From Clavaria fumosa (Eukaryota; Basidiomycota; Agaricomycetes; Agaricales; Clavariaceae): a stretch of 64,000 nt of DNA. The notes under the pieces are model-generated. The model was not told where the DNA came from. It made no database searches and was given only the letters and a program-made list of their open reading frames with translations. Position 1 is the stretch's first letter; every line of letters starts with the position of its first letter. The stretch spans positions 682,001 through 746,000 of the forward strand of contig OX637799.1 of assembly GCA_951802425.1 (NCBI GenBank), read 5' to 3'. Of this stretch, positions 34,419 to 46,100 are shown in pieces. The position numbers and the translations under genes were made by a program.

Positions 34419-36108
34419 CTAGAACATATGATAAAATTCGCGCGGTGCTTTCCAGATCGTCTGGTAGCTGGCAGGTGAGCCATACAAAAGGCGCTTACCC
34501 CAGCCCGAATCTTTCCCTCTTGTTCCGGACAGGTCCAGATCCAGCCTCCCTGTCTGCTTCCGTCCTTTCCATCCACATAAACAAGAAATATTGTACATAC
34601 CAGGCTTCCCAGTATCAATGTCGATGGTCAGGGTGCGAACAGCGTGACAGATTGGACACTGGAGTGAGACCATCTCCCCAAGTGGGCAGATATCTTTGTG
34701 CCACCATATGTACTCGAGGCCTAGAAATGGGAGAAGCACAATGAGGCTCATATGGGCACCGAGGCCCTCTTCCTCCTTTAATAAGTTGGCGAGGATGCGA
34801 AGGACTGAAAAACACTCGACAAAATTTTTGATCACGAGTTTGAGGAGGAGTGCTGTGGCCAAGTGAGGATAGAAGTTGGCCTGGCCAAATCCAATTATGA
34901 AGCTGAAACACTGCCTGCTAATTATGAGTAACGAGAAGAATATTCAGTTAGACCACTCATGACTTTGCAAATTTTTGCATTGCGAAACGGGAGGCATCTG
35001 CCTCCCAGATGCCTCCACAAACCTCCATGACTAATGTTGAGTGTGATTCTTTGGCGAACGACAAGAGGTCGGGCCCAATAATCTCATCCAGGAACTGAAG
35101 AGAGTCTTATTCAAAGCAATATTGAAAATTATTTATAACGCACAACACCTATTTCGAGGGCTTGGCCAGTGGTGCAATGGAGATCACCACTGTCTGGATC
35201 GGTATGCATGTACAAAAAAACTAGAAGTCGTTTAACATGTTTCCTGAATAAATAAATATTAAATATTAAACTATGTTCTACAATAAAAAACAGACCTTAC
35301 CGGCGAAGACTTTTCACAAAATTTGCCAATATCAACTGATGCCTCTCCAATGATTTAGTACTGGAAGGGACAACATCTAAATTCACTTCCAACTCGAAAT
35401 ACTCCCTCCCCTCCGATTCAGGGACATACCACCCACTCAGGGTGTTTGCGACCGACTTGAACGGATCGCCTCTTTCAGTGATGGAATGAAGGCGAATGTT
35501 GACCAGTGCAATTGAAGAAGTGTTCTGGCAGGCATAATGGCCTCGAAGGGTGGTAGGCTGGACCAGGCCAAACACCTGGGGTACTGGCTTCTCATCAAAG
35601 TAGAGGGGCTAGGGGGAAAATTCAGATATAAAAAAAGGGTATAAAATAAATCGTACAAGGTACAGTTCACATTGGGCAGATGATCTGATATGACAGCTAA
35701 CACACTTGAACTTTGTATTGGGCTGGGAGACCAAGTCTTGTCCCCCCAGGATGGCCAAACATTTGTCGCAGAGAGTTCGCACACAGAAGTCGCAGTCGAG
35801 AGAGAGGCCGCCGTTACCACATCCAGAACACCAGTGGGGATCAGATCAGATCAGATCAGAATATTTCTGGAGAAGTTCTACTCACCTTGTCATTTCCCTC
35901 CTTTTCCATTGCATCCACTGTAGGCTGATCTCATGATCAGTACAATCAGTGGGGACAAAGTTGTTGTACTTATGTGAATATGGGGCAATATCGGTGCCTT
36001 TGGTGCTGCTGGTGCTGGGTTGGCTGGCTTAGGCTGAGCCTTGGCCAAGGTAACTCTTGTAGCACAGGCACCACTCGATCTCTTCACAGATTGTCTGGTT
36101 CTTGCCAT
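34419..36108 (-). CDS. PHD-like zinc-finger protein, paralogue 1
   Basis: The spliced gene starts at the ATG at 36108 (MARTRQSVKRSSG, basic and Pro/Ala-rich). Exon 2 encodes a PHD-like finger, HWCSGCGNGGL...CDFCVRTLCDKCL...FKCVSCH (about 35839-35690). Exon 3 encodes FGLVQPTTLRGHY...IALVNIRLHS...ILANFVKSLRR (to 35297). Later exons contain HTDPDSGDLHC and TLVMEVCGGIWE. The last (to 34419) ends in a Cys cluster, YIWWHKDICPLG...LQCPICHAV...SCLCGW. The same finger-middle-Cys-cluster order occurs at 39600-41097. The middle domain is unknown to me but looks like a conserved basidiomycete family. The finger suggests a nuclear, chromatin-reading role. Exon edges are approximate. Confidence 0.6.
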
Positions 36109-36530
36109 GATTGAGGGCGAACAAGGTAGACTCGTCACGTGATCTGACGCAGCGACGAAATAGAACGTATCATGTGACTTAAAATCCGTGCCGCAGCGCC
36201 GCCCGGCACATGTTCTACAATGTACATGGACTTCGAAGTCCAATTTTTATTTTTTTCTTGTAAATAAAATAACTACTCAGCTCAGTGGCAAGGCACCCCC
36301 AATGCGGGCCCTCATTGGGAGCACCCCACCACATGAACCGTTTACAATTTTTAATCTATGACTATGAGATGGCTAAGTCTATGGGGGAGGTCAGATGTCG
36401 AAGTCAAAGTCCAAAGGTCGGGTATGACTGATTGAAGAAAAATCAGTATGTGAGGAAAAAATACAAGTGCACATACCGAAAAGCTTCACTACCTTTGGGT
36501 AGTTGAAACCAAGTTAATAGAGGAGAAAAC

Positions 36531-36900
36531 ACGCCAACGCACCACAGCGTCGAACAAAGGAAGGCCACCGAGGGCCAAAAATGCCAACGCACCGCAGTGT
36601 CGAACAAGGGAAGGCCACCGAGGGCCAAAACTGCCAACGCACCACAGCGTCGAACAAGGGAAGGCCACTGAGGGCCAAAAATGCCAACGCACCGCAGCAT
36701 CGAACAAAGGAAGGCCACCAAGGGCCAAAACTGCCAACACACCACAGCATTGAACAAGGGAAGGCCACCAAGGGCCAAAACTGCCAACACACCACAGCAT
36801 TGAACAAGGGAAGGCCACCGAGGGCCAAAAATGCCAACGCACTGCAGCGTCGAACAAAGGAAGGCCGCCGAGGGCCAAACACCTGACGCACTGCAGAGTC
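36531..36900. repeat. 50-bp minisatellite, seven tandem units
   Basis: Units begin at 36531, 36581, 36631, 36681, 36731, 36781 and 36831, each about atgccaacgcaccgcagc followed by gtcgaacaagggaaggccac. A decayed eighth follows. Variation between units is mostly C/T and G/A. The period of 50 is not divisible by three, so the long ORFs across it are accidental. Confidence 0.9.
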
Positions 36901-37689
36901 AAGGCATCAATTGCTAGGGGGGCAGAAGGAGGCAAAGGGCTGTATGCATCCAGCCCTTAGCCTCCCCCAGTCCCCTTCGCAGGAGAGAGTGCAAAGATGG
37001 GAGGGCGACTATAGTGGTAGAGGGGAAAGGATGGTGGTGCGAGAAAAATGGAACGTGCCTTGTTTTGAACTTCCACATAGATTCCCACACTCACGATCAT
37101 GTGACTGCCAACCTTGCCTAGTTTGGAATTTAACATCCCACACTCACGATCATGTGACCACCAAAGTTGCCTAGTTTGGATGTTTGACTTACATAATCTC
37201 AACACTGTGCACCAAGCTCACACACATGTATATTGAGAATGGATTGAATTATATAAGTTAATTGATACAACTCTGAACAGAATGAAACTTGTGCATGGGA
37301 AGACAACAAATAAACTTACAGCACATAAACTTACAGTGTCTAGTTTGTCACATAATCATTACAAAATAATGCGATGCGATGCAAATGCTGACTGCAGGTC
37401 ACATTTGCAGTAAGTAAAATATTACAAGTAGCCCAAACTCAGGAAGGGATGACCACCATGCTTGAGTTGTTAGTTCAAACACATACCAGTAGATGCCAAT
37501 GAGTTTGGAATGGCTTCTATCACATGGGCCAAGTTAAACATTATGCTGATATCACTTGGCTGAGGACTTGAAGCTCATATGACAGTTGGTTAGAGACGCA
37601 TCCTGCGGTCATTCCATTGGTTACAACATGTTGCTTGCCCTTGTACTCCTTCCTATCTGCCCTCTGGCTTCATGAAATTCTCAGCCGCA
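36901..37689. other. Unassigned; contains a direct repeat near 37085
   Basis: Two copies of cacactcacgatcatgtgac, each followed by ttgcctagtttgga, lie at about 37087-37132 and 37139-37181. No gene is recognised. The segment replaces the missing C-terminal part of the DDE transposase fragment to its right. Confidence 0.4.
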
Positions 37690-38576
37690 CGCCATGCTCG
37701 GCATGAGTGCGCTGAAACCCATGCCTTGGCTTCATCTTTCTCAGCTTCAGTTGGAAACCTAACTGCCTCTTGCATAAAATCTGAGTGAAGCACCAACACC
37801 ATCACATGTCGTGTGCAGAGAGTTACAGACCCTTTCCCGACACCAGCCCAATTAGCAACACTCTGGAGGCTTGCAGCATTGCCATCATGGCCAAAACGAT
37901 AGAGAGTAATTGCGAGCTGGTCTTCAACAGATATCTGAGGGTTGTTGGAGTTGTTGAAGAAGATCAGATGATTCGAAATCTTGTGTAGAATTTTGTCAAA
38001 TGTGGCTGGAGATATGCGGAGCTCCTGGCGGAAATGGTCAGGCCGGAGGTCTTTCCATACTGTAAGAACATGATGGAGGAATGCTGGTCCTTTGGGTAGA
38101 TGGTCTCAGGGCCTTTCGTAACGGTGAGCATACATATCTTCAATTTCCTTCAAGATCCAGATACCAAGACTCCTCCGCCTCACCTCATCTCCGCAATCTT
38201 CATCTAATTCACTATCCTCATCATCAGCATCCCAACCATTCTCCGAATCATACCCTGCAGCCCCAGCATCTGCATCTTTGCCAGGGAGAAGATCCATGCT
38301 AAACTCAGAACTGTCAAAGTCCGAAGAGGTTGTCGAAAGGGACTCGGAGCTAGTATCTGACTTTGAGTCATCTTCATGATCTGTGGCCTCTGGAGTAGAC
38401 ACATGGAAGGGTGCAAGCGGTGGAAGGGATGGTGAATAACGCTGCCTTGTATTTACAAGTTGCTGCCTGAGCTGTGCTGCAAGTTGAATGTGTCTTTTCC
38501 CTAATGCACAGCAGTATTGCAGGTAGACTTTGAGGAGTCTTTTAGTTCGGGCAAGGCGGCGCTCACCCAAAGGCAT
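37690..38576 (-). pseudogene. Harbinger-like DDE (DDE_4 superfamily) transposase, N-terminal fragment
   Basis: From the ATG at 38576 (MPLGERRLART...) an acidic stretch (DSENGWDADDEDSELDE) is followed by the conserved pre-catalytic region: HFRQELRISPATFDKI, ISVEDQLAITLYRFGHDGNAAS and VANWAGVGKGSVTLCTRHVM, ending at AWVSAHSCRAWR. This order is typical of fungal PIF/Harbinger-like DDE_4 endonucleases. The catalytic DDE residues that should follow are missing. An in-frame TGA interrupts at 38106-38108. It is a dead fragment within the chromatin-gene cluster. Confidence 0.78.
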
Positions 38577-39235
38577 TATTCTGTTGCAAGAGGACCACAG
38601 CAGACATATTTAATTTAATCTAATTCAGCTGAAACAAGGCCTGGAACACTACTGAATCACTGAAATGAAACAGGACAGTCAAAGATATATGTGATTCAGC
38701 AATGATTCGGACCTTGAAGCATTGCTGAATCAGCTGTTGAATCGGCTGCTGAAACGCTCTGAAACGCTGACTCTGACTGCGCCTATTGCAAAGGTCCAGA
38801 TTATCGGTAATGCTGCTGGTGCCATTGTTGATGCACGAAGCATCCAAGACCACGAATGCATTGCTAAAAAACCTACACCAGGTTCAAGACAAGTTGCAGC
38901 ACAAGCGCATATACAATAATGACTATGAATTTATAATTAAGCCGACATGAAGTCTTTTGAATGTAAAACTTTTTGCATGCTGGGCCTACACATTTGCTCC
39001 ATGAATTTTACTGATGGGCTGTCATGTATACCTCATTATTTGCTGCTTGGGCCCATTAGGATAGTATGTGCCAGGGTCATCTAGGCCCATATGATGTTGA
39101 CTACAAATTTATATTTAGGCCAACATGGCCAACATGTAGTCTTTGGACATCTGGGCCTACACTGAAATCTATTGATAGGCCGATATGCATTTTTCAACCA
39201 AAGCTATTGCAAACCATCTTGCATACCATGTGTTT
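38577..39235. other. Unassigned repeat-rich segment
   Basis: It contains a palindrome around attcagcaatg/cattgctgaat (about 38694-38734). Motifs such as tcatctaggccc.atatg and tttttcaaccaaagct.ttgcaa recur near 51150-51240. No gene is supportable. Confidence 0.45.
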
Positions 39236-39350
39236 ACCCATCAGAAGTGGCCGAACATTGGCTGCCCTGATATTTACGGACTGGTGTAGATGTGGGCTGG
39301 AATGATATTTACATTGAAAATTGACTGAATGGTGTGAATTCTAATTTATT
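39236..39350 (+). repeat. Left arm of an inverted-repeat pair (partner 43355-43470)
   Basis: It begins cccatcagaagtggccgaac and continues through ctgatatttacggact and tgtagatgtgggctggaatgatat to gactgaatggtgtga. The reverse complement is found at 43470-43355 with scattered transitions. The two arms enclose zinc-finger paralogue 2. Confidence 0.75.
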
Positions 39351-39599
39351 GATTTATTGGATTTATGTCATGTCAGAGTCACAACATGGCAAGGTTTTCT
39401 GATACAGTTGTAGTTGTAGTAGAGCAGGATTAGGGGGGCTCGGCTAATCATGAAAATTGTTTACTCTATTCGTATGGTCTTGAGGTCGAGTAATTTCTAC
39501 ACAAGTGATAATTTGAACCTGAAACCCACTCAAATTGCAACTTCCTACAATGTGACAAAGGTAGATTTAGGCTATTTAACGATGTTCCATGCTGAACTA

Positions 39600-41097
39600 C
39601 TCATTCACCGAGACAACCATCCATCGCCCACCATCAACCTCCCCACCTAGCCATTTCACAGTATTAGGGCATGGAAATTTGACTTTCTTCGGGCAGCCCT
39701 TACAACCAAACAAGCAAGATGAATCTGGGCCATTTACTGATACCCAGGATCGGATGCGGCCACAACTTTCACACTGCACAGGCAGCCTGTTACCCCATGG
39801 GCAAATGGTACGATGCGTCCAGATGTAGCGAGAACCACGTGGCTTTCCTTGCTCTCTGAAGATATGAAAGATGTTTGTGTGCCAGCAAATTGAAGTCATT
39901 GTTGGAAGAAATTGGCGATTGAAGTCGAAGAAGGGAAGGCCTTCAACAAGAACATGCTGGGCATATGAAAGGAAAAGGGGGGAGATTATGCAGGGCTGCA
40001 GCTCCGCATCGGTGAAGCCAATGATATGAGAAAGATTAAGGCTGAAATATTAAGTCAGAGCAGAAGTTTGGGGAGTGAGACAGACCCACTGGCTGGAACT
40101 AATCAAGAAACTGTTATAACTCGATGACTTATTGACAAGAGAGAGACCAGTCAAGAACCATAAGTGAGCTTCTGTATTGATTGGGAATAGCGGCTTGGGG
40201 AGGAGTGCTTGCATGAACTAGGAATGATGTAAAGGCAGTGTTTTTAAAAATGGTTACCCATCTCTCACCTCTGTAACACTGCCAGACGTGTTTGGACCCA
40301 GCATTGGGTCTCCAGTATTCTTGTGCAACTGTGTACTTATGAATATGACGACTCAGGTAGTTGAGCTGTTGTGCAGTGTTAGAAATTTTCCAAGTGATAG
40401 CAGTCCACTTACCATTGGCCAATAATCTCTCTGACATTGTTTTGGATTCGATTGGCATGCTCAGAAATCAGCATGTCAGAGGACAGGTCAAACGAGATCT
40501 CTCTGTGAACTAGGACCTCTTCATCCAGGAATGCTGACATGTACTCAGAAAGAATCTTGGCAGGAGATCCATTCAATCGCAAGCTGGAGAGGTAAAAGTG
40601 GACAATAACCAGTTTTGTGTTGATAACCTGGGACTGTGCAGTCATCTGAAAGTGAACTTTGATCTTCACCCCTTGGTCATGAACAGGACAAAAAGCCGCA
40701 ACATTGATATCACCGTCTACTGTGGGGGGATGGTGGTGTCATGGATATGGAGGCCCTGGGCATTGTTCAGTTAGAAGGAGAATTGGAACATAAGACCCTC
40801 ACTTTATATGGCTGTGATGCAAAGAATCGTTCATGGCAATTGAGACAAAAGAATACTAAATTTGAAGATGGAAAAGCCAGGATTGTTATGCAATTTGAGC
40901 ATAGTGTGCGAGGACAGTTGTAGCAGATGATCAAGGGTTTATTGCCATTAAGGCACATGCAGCAACGCTGGGAGACATTTGTACTAGTTCTGCAACAGCA
41001 AAAGAGCACATACATCATTAGCAGCTGAAAGATGTCGCTTCTTATTCACAAGCTCTTCTTTTGTTGGAAGCTGTCACTTTTGAGACCGAGAAGCCAT
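39600..41097 (-). CDS. PHD-like zinc-finger protein, paralogue 2
   Basis: The likely start is at 41097 (MASRSQK, then an in-frame TGA and QLPTKEELVNKK). The finger QRCCMCLNGNKPLIICYNCPRTLCSNCI...FCLNCHERF (about 40980-40800) aligns by its Cys spacing with paralogue 1. The next domain (KLVIVHFYLSSLRLNGSPAKIL...ISFDLSSDML, 40669-40409) parallels the same region in paralogue 1. The C-terminal part has LSHIIGFTDAE and a Cys cluster, YIWTHRTICPWGNRLPVQCESCG...GCKGC (39865-39700). It is spliced, with approximate exon edges. The early TGA may make it a pseudogene. Function is unknown; a nucleic-acid or chromatin role is inferred only from the finger. Confidence 0.55.
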
Positions 41098-41159
41098 TAT
41101 TAGAGATTCTCGGTTTCGTTTGGCAAGAATGTTTGCAGTGTAGTTACATAAGCTATAGC

Positions 41160-41345
41160 AAATAAGACCAAATTGCACCAATTGCTGTGCCATCAGGATG
41201 GACCTATTTGTTGCAGTCACTGCGCGAGCGCACCAAATAGGACCAAATACAATTGCTGTGCCATCAAGATGGTCCTATTTGGCGTAGTCGCCGCGCGACT
41301 GCGTCAAATAAGACCAAATAGGACCAGATATTAGTATATGCATGC
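41160..41345. repeat. Imperfect palindromes with tandem ctatttgg...ccaaatag units
   Basis: Two units of about 75 bp each contain gctgtgccatca.gatgg followed by a near-palindrome of the form cctatttggc.gtagtc.gcgcgactgc.caaatagg (about 41207-41245 and 41272-41315). There is no ORF. Its structure resembles a small hairpin element or a protein-binding array upstream of paralogue 2. Confidence 0.6.
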
Positions 41346-41559
41346 AACTCCCGTGCCACACAACCTGGGGTGGTGAAACTGCAAGAGAATGAATGGGTTG
41401 TCAGCAAGGCCAATGAGAACAAGATATAGAGACAGACCTTCAACATTTATTGTGGGATTGTGATGCTATCTTATGACAGGCACACAGTACAGCATTGATG
41501 GCAGAGGATAGTCATTTAGAGAAGTTCAATCAGAGTAGCTGGTAACAAGGCAATGTGAG

Positions 41560-41880
41560 AGTCAGTGTCATCTAGGCCTTTATGTTGGCCTTGATAGATG
41601 CCTCATTAACCTGAGTGTGAGTGGGTGGGTGGTGAGGGGTTTGCATTCGTTCAGCAGGGCATGCAGGCGTGGGTGGTGAGTGGTAGTGACGGAGGGCGTG
41701 TCTCTCAGAGCATGGTATGCGGAGGCGCAGTGCGTTTGGTCGCACCTGAGTGCGGGTATATGCGGAGGTGGTTAAGGTGCCTCGCCCAGCGGAGCGTGTG
41801 GAGTTGCGAGCAATGCTCGTCACTCAGTGCATTGGCCACAGGCCACTACTGATTGGACTACTGTAAACACATTTATTTTT
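41560..41880. repeat. Dispersed repeat related to 31785-32237
   Basis: It shares gactactgtaaaca, gcctcgcccagcg and atgcggaggcg with the repeat next to the LINE. It also starts with gtgtcatctaggcc.ttatg, a motif found near 39078 and 51155. The boundaries are undefined. Confidence 0.45.
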
Positions 41881-43354
41881 TGGAGTGACTGTGAACGTGT
41901 CGCATGCTCATCTGTGAAACATGTGATACACAACGCGTCGCGTGCTCATCATGTGATGGACAATGCATTGAGCACTCATCATGTGATGATAACATAAATA
42001 AACTGAAACAGAGATCCGTCACTTTCTTCTCTCTTCCATGCACTCTTCCTATAGGAATACGACGCATCCAGCACTACACCTGCAGAGCAGTGCTGGATAC
42101 GTCTTATTCCTGTGCTGCGGGCATTGCGACACCCTCTTCCAACGCTCTTTCTCTGAGGTCTGAATCGTCCGATACTCTTTCTCCGAGGTCCGAGACTCTT
42201 TTTCTCAGGTGCGCAGTTTCCTATCAGTCCATACTACTCATCTATTTTTCAAGGTATGGGCTTTGCAGTCAGGCTAGCATGAGTCAAGGGGAGGGGGCAC
42301 TGTGCGCCTTCAGAATTGAGTTTGCGTCTATATGCTGGCGCGAGTCATTCTGCCTCCTAGGACTGGCTCTGGGGGGGGCATTATGCTTGCCGATGAGATT
42401 GAATGCTGATCTTGATGCTGATTGGCCTCATCTCACCCCTTGAAGATAATAGGCATTTGTTTCCACCTGGAATTATTGCCATTGTCAGTCGTGTAGTACT
42501 CACCAGATTGTTCCATTGCAGGACATTTCGAAGACCCGAGTTGGGTCTAGCAAATGGTATGTACTGCGTACTTTTGTTACTCATACTGACCTTAATTACT
42601 AGCCCTACCAACAAGAAATCGCAAGCCTCTGAACAAAAAAGTACTAGCCCTACAGACGAGACCGAGTGGAACCTCCATAGAAGCCTTTTCAAAGTACGTA
42701 GTATCTACATCTCACATATCTCTGTGCTCATCTCATGGGTGTTTCCCTTAGCATATCTACAGAATTTCGATGCACCCATATTTAGATAGCACTTCTTTCT
42801 CCGGGCTCAGGGAGGACTGAACTGGCCACTCAGTCCTCTCCAAATGGCCCTACATACATTTGCACTCTTATACTTTTTTTATTCAATCTTTTTTACGTTA
42901 TAACCAAGAATTGTACAACTTAAAAATTCAGAAGAAATTCTGGTCGGTGAAAGAAATCACATGACCTCTGCTTTAAATGTCACTGCCTACGAGGTTCGCA
43001 CTTTGCTTCGCTCAAGCAGTTACAGTGTACCAGCACTAGTTTTCACACCAAACATGGCTTCCGTGTCTCCACATCAACACAACATGATTAAAGAAAATCG
43101 GAGTAGGTGCGAAAGCTTGAGAATTACCTTAGGAATGCACAGTAATTTTTTTATTGATTTTAAGGCCAGTGTATCAGTTGTATGAGCAGGCAGAAAGATG
43201 AGTGCCATTTCGCTCGGAAACCGTTTGTTTTCACACCATGGGAACAAACTGGAACACTCAGTCGCCATCGCTCGAATCCGCAAGGGAACAAGACAGGCTG
43301 CAAGGTTTCTTCTTTAGTTCTAAGGTATCGAAGTAGAATTGCTGTGGCTCTGCT
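41881..43354. other. Unassigned, possibly degraded coding or promoter sequence
   Basis: The CT-rich stretch 42140-42215 has three imperfect tctttctcygaggtcygaga repeats. ORFs up to 179 codons exist, but none shows a recognisable domain or consistent intron structure. I make no gene call. Confidence 0.35.
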
Positions 43355-43470
43355 CTACTCAACTCACACCATTCAGTCATTTTTTGACATAGATATCATT
43401 CCAGCCCACATCTACACTAGTCCGTAAATATCAGGGTGGCTGATGTTCAGCCGCTTCTGATGGGTCATCA
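43355..43470 (-). repeat. Right arm of an inverted-repeat pair (partner 39236-39350)
   Basis: It is the reverse complement of 39236-39350 with a low level of substitutions. Together they could be termini of a 4.2-kb mobile unit carrying zinc-finger paralogue 2. The flanking bases show no target duplication that I can identify. Confidence 0.7.
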
Positions 43471-43934
43471 CAATTACCAACCAAGTCAAATGTAGAGGAA
43501 GGGTGGTTCCAGACTAAGAATTGAGACCTCTGTATCATTGCTTATTGGTTTTTCCATGTAAATGCCTCATAAATTATATAGCTGCAATTCTCTTATTGAT
43601 CAAACATCGTGTGACAAGATGTGACAGTCGCTTTGATCTCCACCACTTCGACAATGTCTTCACCGATAATTCTCCCTTGTTCCTCTTATTGCATTGACAA
43701 ACAGACAAAACAGATGAAATCACTCTATGTGTCTCTGCAGGTACAGGGAGCAATGTAAGCTTTTCTTGTTTGCTGCGCTTCATGCGACAACTAAATAGCT
43801 CTCTAAAGGGCAATGATGACATTAACAGATCCTGGATTGCCCGATGTGCACATCCGATTAGAAAGAGATGCTTATTCTTGTAAGGTGAGATTCAAGTGCA
43901 GATGAAATCAGGCCAACGCATTTCACTGTTCTAG

Positions 43935-45409
43935 ATGAGTGACCCCCAGGATAAGGGAGACCATATTATAATGGTCCTGAATGTGAATCTTGTCTGTCCA
44001 GCAACTTCTGCAGTGATGGAATTTTGGAACAAGACTGATGCAAGTAAGTACTCATTCCAACTTCTATTCAAAATCAGTGGCCTGAGCATAATTTCCAGAT
44101 CGTGCTGCATTTCGAGAGCTCATGCTTTTGTTCAATCAAAATGAAGAGATGTGGACTAATAAGAAATATCACATTTTTGTCCAATCTGTCAAACCCAATT
44201 TCCCTGGAGACTCTTGGGGGTATCTTGAGTAAGTTTCCATTGAGACAGGTGTAGTTCTGAATCTAATGGATGTCTCAAGGAGTGAAGAATCAACAACTAT
44301 TTGGGAAAGCTCTTCAGTGTAGATGAGCTTTCAATTCACTGCATATAGCAAGTATTCTCATATATTGTAGTCTACCAGATCAAACAATGATTGCAGGGGA
44401 CTTTGAGATGGATGTCAAAGAGCTTGAACTCTTGGATGATGGTCGGTGGATCAATGACCACATTGTGGACTTTGCCCTACAGTAGGCATTGGTGCTCTTT
44501 AGCAATCTTACTAATATAATAAAATTTATACAGTAAGACAGTAGCTGATGTGCAGATACAACATGGCTCTGCAGCAGCATCATTCTGGTTAGCCAGCTCA
44601 TTTTTCCTTACTAAATTACAGTAAATATTTTAATCTTTAAGAAGTATCAGCTGATGAGCTTGGAGCAGAAAAGATGGAGCAGAGAATGCTTCCAGATGGA
44701 TTCCAGATCTCACACCGAGATATGCATATTGGATTATTCCAGCCTTCAGCGACAACAAGCAAGTGATTATCTCCTTTTTCCATCTTCCTCTCAACTTATT
44801 ACTGCTGTTATTCCAGAAAACATTGGTACTTAATAGTTGTAGTTAACCCATACCAATGCTTCATGAAAGGTAGCAATGAAGTAGAGGGATGGTAAGTTCT
44901 TGATCATTAGCATTGGTGTGGAATAATGGAAAGAAAATATCACAGTTTCATAGTTGTCCTCGACAGCCTTTACGACAAAATGCCTGCTGAAGATGAGGCG
45001 GCAATTATGGGTGTCTTTCACTCTGCTGGGAAGGCCCAAGGGTTGGCATCTATCAAGCCACCCAAAGTCATTTATCCAAAAGTTGGTGTGAATTCTCTAA
45101 GGCTTTATTATTTGTCCTCATGTTGTGTAATTACAGGTTATCAAGCAAGGAAATGGAAGTGATTGCGGTATTTATACAATCCATTTTGGAAGGCTTTGGA
45201 TGACAGAGGGCAAAAGACTTTGGGATGCGGTACAGGTGAGACCACCCACCTTTGATTTCTATTCTTCTCATTGCTTTGCAGAATGGCTCAGGTTTTGAGC
45301 TGAGCCTGGACAACATGTGGAAGCATTCAATGGTCACAAATCTCCGTGAACAGCTAAGGAGTGAGATTCTAAGGAGTGTAGAGGAAGGATGGTTCAAGAG
45401 ACAGAAGTA
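43935..45409 (+). CDS. Ulp1/SENP-type cysteine protease (C48 family)
   Basis: The spliced plus-strand gene starts at the ATG at 43935 or further upstream. Exons give MSDPQDKGDHIIMVLNVN..., RELMLLFNQNEEMW...NFPGDSWGYLE (about 44100-44230), VKELELLDDGRWINDHIVDFAL (44410-44480) and the catalytic region. The triad is visible: His in HWYLIVVVNP (44821), Asp in FIVVLDSL (44962) and Cys in QGNGSDCGIYT (45164). WINDHIVDF is the Ulp1 substrate-groove block. The last exon (45285-45409) ends in RQK and a TAA. Such enzymes process SUMO or related modifiers, usually in the nucleus. I saw no premature stop within the catalytic exons. The N-terminal extension is unassigned. Confidence 0.78.
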
Positions 45410-45584
45410 AGAATGTAGATTTCTGTTTCAGGGCTTATCGAGTTCTCAGACCCTACTGTCTCTTTCGGATGTCTGAAAAGAAATGCTTAATAACTGTCTG
45501 TTCTGTGCCCTCTCTTGTCTTTACTGCACTGTTGAATCAAATTTTGTTGGCTTTTATATTCATCTAGGCTGGTACAGCAGTGTA

Positions 45585-45670
45585 TGACAAGTCACAATGT
45601 GACACGTGACGAAGTATTTCACCACTTGTCACATAGTGACATGTAACGCCGATGGCACGTGACTTTGAAA
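45585..45670. promoter_or_regulatory. Cluster of palindromic TGTGACA/GTGAC motifs
   Basis: Repeated gtcacaatgtgacacgtgac and gtcacatagtgacatgtaac lie downstream of the Ulp1 gene. The stretch gtgacatgtaacgcc...gtgactttgaaatac recurs at about 51262-51303, close to the start of the 51402 gene. Related palindromes are at 50435-50525. They could be binding sites or the edges of small repeats. Confidence 0.4.
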
Positions 45671-45962
45671 TACTCTCAATGTTCTTGTCATTGACAGTGA
45701 AGGACTCAAAGAAAGATCAATCAGGCTATAAATTAATAAATGCACAGAGATTATTCAACAACTGGAGTACTCCCAATGAGAGCATTCTCACACAAAGTCC
45801 AGGTGACAGGTTTCGGATTGTTGTCACCCAAAAATATGTAGAGCTCTGAGCTCTGCATATTTTTGGTAGCAATATCTCAATCATGTTTCTTAATCTCATC
45901 ATGCAACAAATCTCACTGAACACACCTCTGCCACATGCGAAATTTTAAGATCACAATTTTTA

Positions 45963-46082
45963 TCATTATTGAGTGTTGCTGTGAGAAAACCCTGTGCCAA
46001 ATGCACTCCAAAGATCTCTAAAACATTATTGAGTGTTGCTGTGAGAAAACCCTGCACCAAATGCACTCCAAAGATCAATCAA
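45963..46082. repeat. 60-bp direct repeat, two units
   Basis: Two adjacent copies (45963-46022 and 46023-46082) of cattattgagtgttgctgtg followed by agaaaaccctg and caaatgcactccaaagatc lie just past the 3' end of the JmjC gene. Confidence 0.88.
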
Positions 46083-46100
46083 ACATTATTACAACTAATT

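Noticed and set aside
36531..36900. Regularly spaced repeats resembling a CRISPR array
   Set aside because: Units are head-to-tail 50-mers without unique spacers, in a eukaryotic context.
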